Below the pieces are notes generated by a model, which was not told the origin of the DNA, made no database searches, and saw only the letters and a list, made by a program, of their open reading frames with translations. From Shinisaurus crocodilurus (Eukaryota > Chordata > Lepidosauria > Squamata > Shinisauridae), in the NCBI GenBank assembly GCA_021292165.1, contig JAHFWL010000296.1, forward strand, positions 62,001-126,000: DNA of 64,000 nt, written 5' to 3'. Of this stretch, positions 57,526 through 64,000 are shown piece by piece. Both the position numbers and the translations under genes were made by a program. Each line of letters opens with the position of its first letter. Positions within the stretch are counted from its first letter, which is position 1.

Positions 57526-60197
57526 TCATCGTCCACAGCAATGTTTCAGGAAACTGCATTTCCCAATCCAACTGGTGCCTATATGACAGCGGAAGGACTT
57601 GCAGGAGCCATGTCTAGCGACACACTCATCATACCCCTTGACCGGTGCTCGGGTGTTCCCTGTGGAAAGAAAATGAGATGACTGAAATGTTGGTTTTGGT
57701 GCAAAGCAGGATGAATGAGGGTTTGGGAGAACGTAGATAAAGTGGGGCCAGTTTAGAAGCCTGCTCCATACGTATGTTCCTTTCTCCTTCCAGGGTCAAG
57801 GTGTGATCCCTAGTTTTGCAGGTTTGCAGCAAATTGCCTTGCTGTAAGTAAGGCCTGTTGGTTAGAGCCTATGACAGTAGGAATATTTTATTTCACTTAA
57901 TATATTTCAGTACTGCCCAATTTCCAAAGTTCCATTAAATAACAACCATTTACCCAAAAACATATAAACATATATAAAATGATTTACATACAAACATATG
58001 AAAACCATTTACATACAAACATAATAACACACAAACACACGGGCACACAGACCACACACACAAACAAATCTAAACAATATCAACAAACTGAGAAAGGTCT
58101 CCCCGTTGCTGCCACATTCCGAGCGTGCCTCGGAGGAGGAACTCGGTGGAGGGCCTCAGACAATAAGCGTAGTATATGGGTAGGTTCATATCAGAGGTGC
58201 TCCGTTAGGTATTGTGGTCATGAGCTATGCCAGGTCAAAACCTTCAATGTGGCTTGGAAACATACAGGCAACGAGTGCGAGTGGGCCAGAATTGGGGCTC
58301 TGTGTTCACACCTTCTGGTCTCTGTTATCAATCTGGCTACTGCATTTTGTACAAGCTGCAAAGAAATATGTTCAAAGGAGTAGAGCACATTGCAGTAATC
58401 TAATGTGGAGATTACCAGAGCATAGTCTGAAGCGAAGTTACCCCTGCCAAGATAGGGGTGCAGTGTGACCACCAACCAAAGCTGGTAGAAGGCACTCCAT
58501 GCCACGGTAGGCCAGCTGAACCTCAAGTGACAAAGATGGCTCCAGGAGGACCTCCAAGCTACGAACCTGCTCCTTCAGGGTGAGTGCAATCCCATTCAAA
58601 ACAGAGACCAGAAGGTCTGAGTAGCCCCCTCCCATCTGGTCAGCAGAACCACCCGCTAACAGCATCTCAGCCTTGTCTGGATTGAGCTTCATTTCATTAA
58701 CCATAATCCAGTCCATTGTTGCAGCCAGGCACTGATCTAGCACATCCACAGCTTCATCTCATGTCAGCGGACTTCAACACTCTGGATGACCCCACCCAAA
58801 GGGTTCATGTAGATGTAAAATTGCATGGGGGAGAAAACTGAACCTTGCAGAGCCCCATACTGGAGAATATACGGGGTTGAGCACTATCCCCCAAAAACCA
58901 CCATCTGGAGCCCAGAAGGATACCAAGGTCGATGGGATTGAAAGCCAGCAAAAATTAAGGACAGTCAACAAGGCCAAGCTCCCCAATTCTCCCTCCTGAC
59001 AGAGCTCATCATACAGGGCAATCAAGGCTGTTTCCATGGCAAAACCCATCGTGAACCCTGACTGAAATAGATCCAGATAATTGGTCTCATCGAAGAGCAT
59101 CTGGAGCTGGCTGGCAACCACCTGCTCAAGGATCTTGCCCAGGAAAGGAACACTGGCCAACCCACCGGTCTAAAGTTCCTGAGATTTTCTGGGTCCAGCA
59201 GGGAGGGTATTTTCAGGAATGCTTTCACCACTGCTGCTTTCAGACCAGTCCCTGTTGCAAGGGGGCATTGATCGGATACCAAGCCCAACCGCCTGTTCCC
59301 TCCCTGCCAGGATTTTTGAAGCCAAGTGAGCAAGGATCCAAGGCTGGAAGTGTTTGCACGAACCTGTCCAAGTACCTTGTACTACATGCTCGAGCTCTAG
59401 CAACTGAAACTAATCCAAGAAAACTGGACAAGGGTACACCATGTACATCTCACCTGATTCAGCTGCTGTAACACTGGTCTAATTGAATGCAAGAGATTTT
59501 ACCTTGGAAATGCCTGGCAAGCATATTACAGCAGGTCTCAGACAGATCCACACTCTCATCCCACCCTATACCCCAGTGGAACTCAATTTTACTGCACATG
59601 GAAAAGGCAAGTAAGTGCTATTTCTCCTCATGTTTTCCAAGCGTGAAAGTAAAAACAGAACACTCTGCCCCAAACTAATCCTTTCAATGTGAAAATACAG
59701 GTTGACCAAGGCCGGTAGGTTTTTGACTGGCAGCACAGCTAGCACCTATTTACTGAGGTCTGCTGTTGTTCAAGCAACTTAGAATACCTGCTCTGTGGCA
59801 TGCTCTAAGACGGAGGGCTCCCAGCATTAGTACGCAGAGGGCATTGTGCAGCTGCTCTGTCTTCTTCTTTGTAATGGAATTTCCAGGTCATGGAGAAAGA
59901 ACTAGAAAGCAGTAAGAATAAGAAAGCATGGGAAGGGCAGGAGTAGAAGATGCAATGGCCTGGACCCTCCCTTCCACCCATAAACCTCCATGAATCATGG
60001 AGGGTGATGCCACCATGAAAGCCTTGCCTGGAAGCACCATGTATGACACAGAGGTGCTGATGAAGAGAGACACCATCATCGTGTTCCATCTCCTGTATTT
60101 CAAAACTCATTAATATTCCTTCCTTTTATCAGCTCTTACCTGGCCCAGGCAGGAGTGCCAGAAAAAGAACAGCCAAGAGCAAGTAGGGGAGCTTCAT
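57526..60197 (-). CDS. Beta-defensin, intact two-exon gene (unit B)
   Basis: Exon 1 is 60140-60197 (58 bases) and exon 2 is 57526-57659 (134 bases), separated by a GT..AG intron (GTAAGAG donor, TTTCCACAG acceptor). Together they make 63 codons and a TGA. The first 19 or so residues are a hydrophobic secretory signal (MKLPYLLLAVLFLALLPGP). A short propeptide-like stretch (GNTRAPVKG) follows, then the mature core with C-X6-C-X4-C-X9-C-X5-CC, the canonical beta-defensin pattern expected to form three disulphides, and GR at the end. Family members are secreted cationic antimicrobial peptides; in some squamates related two- or three-exon genes act in venom, and nothing here decides between these roles. 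A shared TATA/TGATGCAAT/CCAAT promoter lies upstream. The intron holds an L2. Confidence 0.9.
58090..59440 (-). mobile_element. L2 LINE fragment in the unit B defensin intron
   Basis: Same insertion as 34040-35310 in unit A, here slightly longer, with FLGKILEQVVASQLQ and the L.QSGFTMGFAMET block uninterrupted. It predates the A/B duplication. Confidence 0.85.
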
Positions 60198-60249
60198 CTC
60201 AGGGTTGATCGAGCACCCAGTATTGCTTGTTCGATGGGCCACACTCCTG

Positions 60250-60328
60250 TATTTATAGGGAGATAAGGATTGCATCATGCTGAATTGCTGATATAATTTG
60301 GTAATTGACGTGTGTTACTTCTATTGGT
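60250..60328 (-). promoter_or_regulatory. Defensin promoter, unit B
   Basis: Minus-strand TATAAATA (60250-60257), TGATGCAAT (60269-60277) and inverted CCAAT box (60323-60328), as in units A and D. Confidence 0.75.
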
Positions 60329-60399
60329 CCTACTTCAGACATTTTATTATCAACTAATTATTTACAGGGGGAAGGTTTCCATATTAGAAAGGCCCCAGG

Positions 60400-60570
60400 A
60401 GGGGCTGTAGCTCATTGGTAGAGTACATCCTTTGCATGCAAAAGGCCCCAGGTCCAATTCTGCCATTTCCAGATGGGGCTGGGAAAGACCCCTGTTTGCT
60501 TCCCTGGGTGCCCCCTTCACTGTGTAGACAACAGTGATCTAGACAGACCAAAGGCCTCACTCAGTATAAG
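60400..60570 (+). mobile_element. tRNA-derived SINE
   Basis: A-box TGTAGCTCATTGGTAGAG and a B-box that has lost bases (AGGTCCAATTC). Counterpart of 36280-36455. Confidence 0.7.
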
Positions 60571-60839
60571 TTGGGAAGCATTTGGGAGTGTCTCCCTGTG
60601 ACCCCTGTTGAGGAGATGATGTAAACTGGGCACCAGCATTGAGAGTCGAGACTTTGTTTCCGTCCTATGCTCTACAGCTCTTTCAAGCCTCCAGTTCTTC
60701 CCCTGAGGCTCTTCCCCTGTTGTTTGAAGTCTGTGGGGAGAAGTGAGACATAGCAACCAGAGTTGGCATGGCACAGGGGTTTCTCAGCAGCAGGCGGAAT
60801 ATCTTAGCCAGAGGCATCTCACTTCCACATCTGCCACAT

Positions 60840-61045
60840 TCTAGCTTGAAGGCATTGTCAGTCAGAGAGAGCCCTCTGAAAGCCATTAGGATCCACTAGT
60901 GTCTGCGAACAGACTATTCTAAGAGGTCCGCGTCCGCCACACTTGTGGAGGGGGAAAGCCTCTGAAAATCTAAGCCTCAGCTGGTAGTGATCCAACCATG
61001 ACAAAAGGGTAGATATTCAATCCTCCACTTTCGAGTCACCATCTT
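60840..61045 (-). mobile_element. L2 fragment upstream of unit B
   Basis: Counterpart of 36690-36900, part of the duplicated unit. Homology to unit A ends near 61040, which marks the duplication edge. Confidence 0.6.
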
Positions 61046-61103
61046 CTTGTCTGACTGAGAAACCAACTCCAGAGTGAGAGCTACTCCTAAGACTATGAAA
61101 AGT

Positions 61104-62168
61104 TTAGCATAAATTTAAATTTGAAAGACGAGCAAGTCTCGCAACACGAGCCGCTGCCGCTTTCAAATTTAAATTTATGCTACAAGCATGTGGAGGCGCC
61201 GGCGGCCAGCTCCCCCATCAGGGAACCCCTGGGAGATGCGGCGCGGTGTAGCCACTCGCTGGGCCAGTGCCTCCCACTGCTTTGGCAAGCCCCGTGGAGG
61301 CGAGGTGCGGCCGCTCGCTCAGCTGGTGCCTCGCGCTGCAGGGCCGCCTCCCTGCCCGGGAGGCCGCGCAGCAACACGAGCCGCTAGCCGAGCAAGAGGC
61401 CACACCATGCCTTGCCTCCACGGGGCTCCCAGGAGCCGCATGGAGGCGAGGTGCGGCCGCTCTGCAGGTGCCTCTCGCGCTGCCATGTCGGCTCAATGGG
61501 CAGGGAAGTGGCACAGCAGCGCGAGGCGCCAGCAGAGCGAGCGGCCGCGCCGCGTCTTCCTGGCAGGGAGACGCGTGGTGCTGCTACCACCTTTCCCTAC
61601 CTTTGTCAGCGGCGGCTCACCTCTCTACAGCGAGCCGCCCGTGCTGCCGACACCACCCCCATCACATCCGGCCCCAGAAGTGAAGCAACGGGTTCCGGCC
61701 CCAGAAGTGATGCGTGACGCTGCTGACAAAGGTAGGGAAAGGCGGTAGCGGTGGTAGCGGCAGTAGCAGCGGTAGCGGCTTCATGCATCTCCCTGCCAGG
61801 GAGACTCTGCACAACTTGCCTCTCTGTGGCACCTCGTGCTGCTGTGCCGCTTCCCTGCCTGGGATCTGGCATCGCAGTGCGCGAGGCGCCCACAGAGCGA
61901 AGCGAGGCGCGGTGCGGCCGGGAGCCCGGGAGCTGGAACATCAAAGTAAGTTTCCCCATTAGAAATAATGGGAACTCCGCTGATTCATTCCACAACCATT
62001 TAATCACTGCTTTGCTGGCTCCCTCCATAGGGCTCCCTGCCAGGGAGCCGGCAAAGCAGTGATTAAATGGTTGAGGAACGAATCAGCGGAGTTCCCATTA
62101 TTTCTAACAGGGAAACTTGCTTTGATGTACAAGTATTTTGGATTACGAGCATGGTTCCGGAACGAATT
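61104..62168. mobile_element. GC-rich composite element with nested inverted repeats
   Basis: It starts with an inverted repeat (AGCATAAATTTAAATTTGAAAG at 61104-61125 against 61160-61181). It continues with GC-rich sequence containing several near-repeats of a GGAGGCGAGGTGCGGCCGCTC unit, and ends with a large hairpin (61938-62128) and a Tigger-like terminus (GTATTTTGGATTACGAGC). Long frames in several directions are composition effects. Class uncertain; probably stacked non-autonomous DNA transposons. Confidence 0.5.
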
Positions 62169-62169
62169 A

Positions 62170-62448
62170 CAGTAATACCTTGGATTGCAAGTAACTTGGT
62201 TTGAGAGCGTTTTGCAAGACAAGCAAATTTTTAAATATTTATTTAATTTTTTTGGACTTGATATACAAGCAACTGTGTCTTGCAGTACAAGTACTGTAGT
62301 ACGGCTTAAATTAAAAATCTCTGTACAAATTTTTTTGGGGGGATTTCGTTTTGATATAAGAGTGTTTTGGATTACAAGCACGTTTCCGGAATGAATTATG
62401 CTCTCAATCCAAGGCATGACTGTGTGCTCGTAATCCAAGGTATTACTG
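62170..62448. mobile_element. Tigger/pogo-like MITE, 279 bp
   Basis: Terminal inverted repeats CAGTAATACCTTGGATT at both ends, flanked by TA on each side (62168-62169 and 62449-62450), the Tc1/mariner target signature. No transposase is present. Confidence 0.85.
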
Positions 62449-62451
62449 TAT

Positions 62452-62727
62452 GTGGAATGTGAAGTGTGCAGTCAGATTAAGTTACACAGAACTAACATTC
62501 AGAAACACAGTGACAGATTGAGTACAAGAATATTTGAGTTACTTCACTCAGATGTTTCTGGTCCATTTGAGGAAAGCAATGGGGGAAATAAATACTACTT
62601 AACAATAACAGATGGTTTTAGCAGGTTTGGATTTGTATATCTGCTAAGACAGAAAAGTGAAGTGTATGAAAAATTTACAGCTTTTGTGAAATGGGCTGGT
62701 AACAGGTTCACAGTACCCCATAGCTGA
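62452..62727 (+). pseudogene. Ty1/copia integrase fragment
   Basis: A 91-codon frame holds the end of the zinc-binding domain (CEVCSQIKLHR) and the first part of the integrase core (LLHSDVSGPFEES, YYLTITDGFSRFGFVYLLR) with the first two catalytic Asp positions. The third (Glu) is missing because the copy ends at the GT microsatellite. It may derive from the same family as 2102-3135, but the parts do not overlap, so this cannot be shown. Confidence 0.8.
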
Positions 62728-62737
62728 ATTGCTAACA

Positions 62738-62738
62738 G

Positions 62739-62771
<33 letters not shown>
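62738..62771. repeat. GT microsatellite
   Basis: About seventeen GT units separate the copia fragment from the L2. Confidence 0.9.
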
Positions 62772-62774
<3 letters not shown>

Positions 62775-64000
62775 ATATGAGTAGCCTTACCAGCTTGCCC
62801 TCGGGTCTGGTGGTGCTGTTGTTGAATGCCAGGTCGGTCCAAAATAAAATCTCCCTTATCCATGATTTGATTGTGGATGAGGAGGCTGACCTGGTATGTA
62901 TTACCGAGACCTGGGTGGGGGAACTGGGTGGGGTTACTCTCTCCCAGCTGTGCCCTACTGGGTACTCAGTGCAGCACCAGCATCGACTCAAGGGTCGGGG
63001 AGGGGGTGTTGCTGTAGTCTATAGGGATTCTATCTCCCTCTCTAGGCTTCCTGTACATTCGAGTGCAGGTCTCGAGTGTCTGCATCTTATGTTGGGTACT
63101 CGGGACAGACTGGGGATTCTGCTGGTGTACCACCCACCCCGCTGCCCAGCAGACTCCCTGCCTGAGCTTGGTGCTGAGGACCCCTAGGATGATGGTTCTG
63201 GGGGACTTCAACTGCCATGCCGAGACTGCTGTGTCTGGGGCGGCTCAGGACTTCATGGCTGCCATGACGACCATGGGGCTGTCCCAACATGTCATCGGCC
63301 CAACACATGTAAGAGGACATACACTTGATCTGGTCTTCTCGACTGGGCAGGAGGATGGTGATCTGAAAGTGGGGGAATTAACATCTGTTCCTCTGTCGTG
63401 GTCAGATCACTTCCTATTGAGGTTTAGACTTTCAGCAGCCTTTCCCCTCCGCAAGGGTGGGGGATCTATTAAAATGGTCCGCCCCCGGAGGTTAATGGAT
63501 TCCGATGGATTCCAGAGGGCTCTGGGGGATTTTCCTGCTGGTATGGCTGGCGGTCCTGTTGAAGCCCAGGTTGCTCTGTGGAATGCAGAGATGACCTGGG
63601 AGGTGGACACGATCGTGCCCAAGCGCCCTCTCCATCTGGGCAGAGCCCGGCCGGCTCCCTGGTACACACCAGAGCTGAGGGCAATGAAGCAAGAGGGAAG
63701 ACAGCTGGAACGCAGGTGGAGGAGAACTCGTGCTGAATTTGACCGAACACAGGTTTTAGAGCTCATTATCGAGCCCACTCAGTGGCGGTGAGTGAGGGTG
63801 GCAAAGAGAGAATTCTTTTCCACCACCATTGCATCTTCTCAGTGCTGTTCAGCGGCGCTTTTCTGAGTGGTCCGTGGCCTTTTACACTCTGGGCCAGCGA
63901 GAGAAATGATAGTAGCACGCTGTGACGAGTTTGCACGGCACTTTCAAGATAAAGTCACTCAAATTCGTCATGAATTGGACACCACAGTTAGTGCAGCTCC
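62772..64000 (+). mobile_element. L2 LINE, endonuclease and start of RT linker, runs off the window
   Basis: Endonuclease blocks SGLVVLLLNARSVQNK, LVCITETW, GGGVAVVYR (62729-63187), then in the next frame VLGDFNCHAE, HTLDLVFS and SWSDHFLLRF (63063-63791), with a frame change near 63150-63180. The linker PRRLMDSDGFQRAL and PKRPLHLGRARPAPWYTPEL follows. The reverse transcriptase would lie beyond 64000. Confidence 0.85.

Noticed and set aside
61188..61748. Long overlapping frames rich in Ala, Arg and Pro
   Set aside because: They are GC-rich repeat with internal near-repeats, no conserved domain, and equally long frames on the other strand.

Overview
The window looks like intergenic to gene-cluster DNA of a squamate reptile, most likely a lizard; the species cannot be told. 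The grounds are CR1, L2 and L1 LINEs, CORE-type and 5S-rRNA-derived SINEs, several hAT DNA transposons with intact 8-bp target duplications, Ty1/copia fragments and an endogenous retrovirus, all around small two-exon beta-defensin genes. No prokaryotic gene organisation is present. Nearly all long open frames belong to transposable elements.

The host genes are a beta-defensin cluster, all on the minus strand. Unit D (about 3.9-5.9 kb) keeps a promoter and signal-peptide exon (4967-5024) but no recognisable second exon. Unit A (about 27.1-36.9 kb) has promoter, exon 1 (36011-36067) and exon 2 (33458-33591); a one-base deletion at the end of exon 1 puts the exons out of frame. Unit C (about 42.8-46.0 kb) is a wreck with an exon 2 stump near 44672. 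Unit B (about 54.2-61.0 kb) holds the intact gene: exon 1 60140-60197, exon 2 57526-57659, 63 codons plus stop, spacing C-X6-C-X4-C-X9-C-X5-CC. Units A and B share the same L2 in the intron, the same upstream SINE and the same downstream CR1, so they arose by segmental duplication. All three surviving promoters carry TATAAATA, TGATGCAAT and CCAAT boxes at nearly fixed spacing. Between A and B the mature-peptide exon differs far more than the introns, and nearly all differences replace amino acids.

Layout: 1-3.1 kb, duplicated repeat block, CR1 tail and a Ty1/copia 3' half. 3.3-5.9 kb, defensin unit D. 6-11 kb, L1, L2, hAT and SINE pieces plus further copies of the repeat block. 11.2-22.6 kb, an endogenous retrovirus with paired LTRs of about 1 kb, gag, pro, pol and env, disabled by frameshifts, nonsense codons, a 164-bp hAT insertion in pol and an inverted 74-bp self-copy in gag. 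22.6-27.1 kb, LINE debris and a 960-bp hAT. 27.1-36.9 kb, unit A invaded by a 4-kb LINE. 37-42.3 kb, a palindrome, a long L2, a retroviral env/LTR relic and a 1.1-kb hAT derivative. 42.8-54.2 kb, unit C followed by stacked hAT, L1 and CR1 copies. 54.2-61.0 kb, unit B. 61.1-64 kb, GC-rich inverted repeats, a Tigger-like MITE, a copia integrase fragment and an L2 running off the end.

All calls come from reading the sequence. Element boundaries are good to a few tens of bases unless a target duplication is stated, and family names were not checked against a repeat library.
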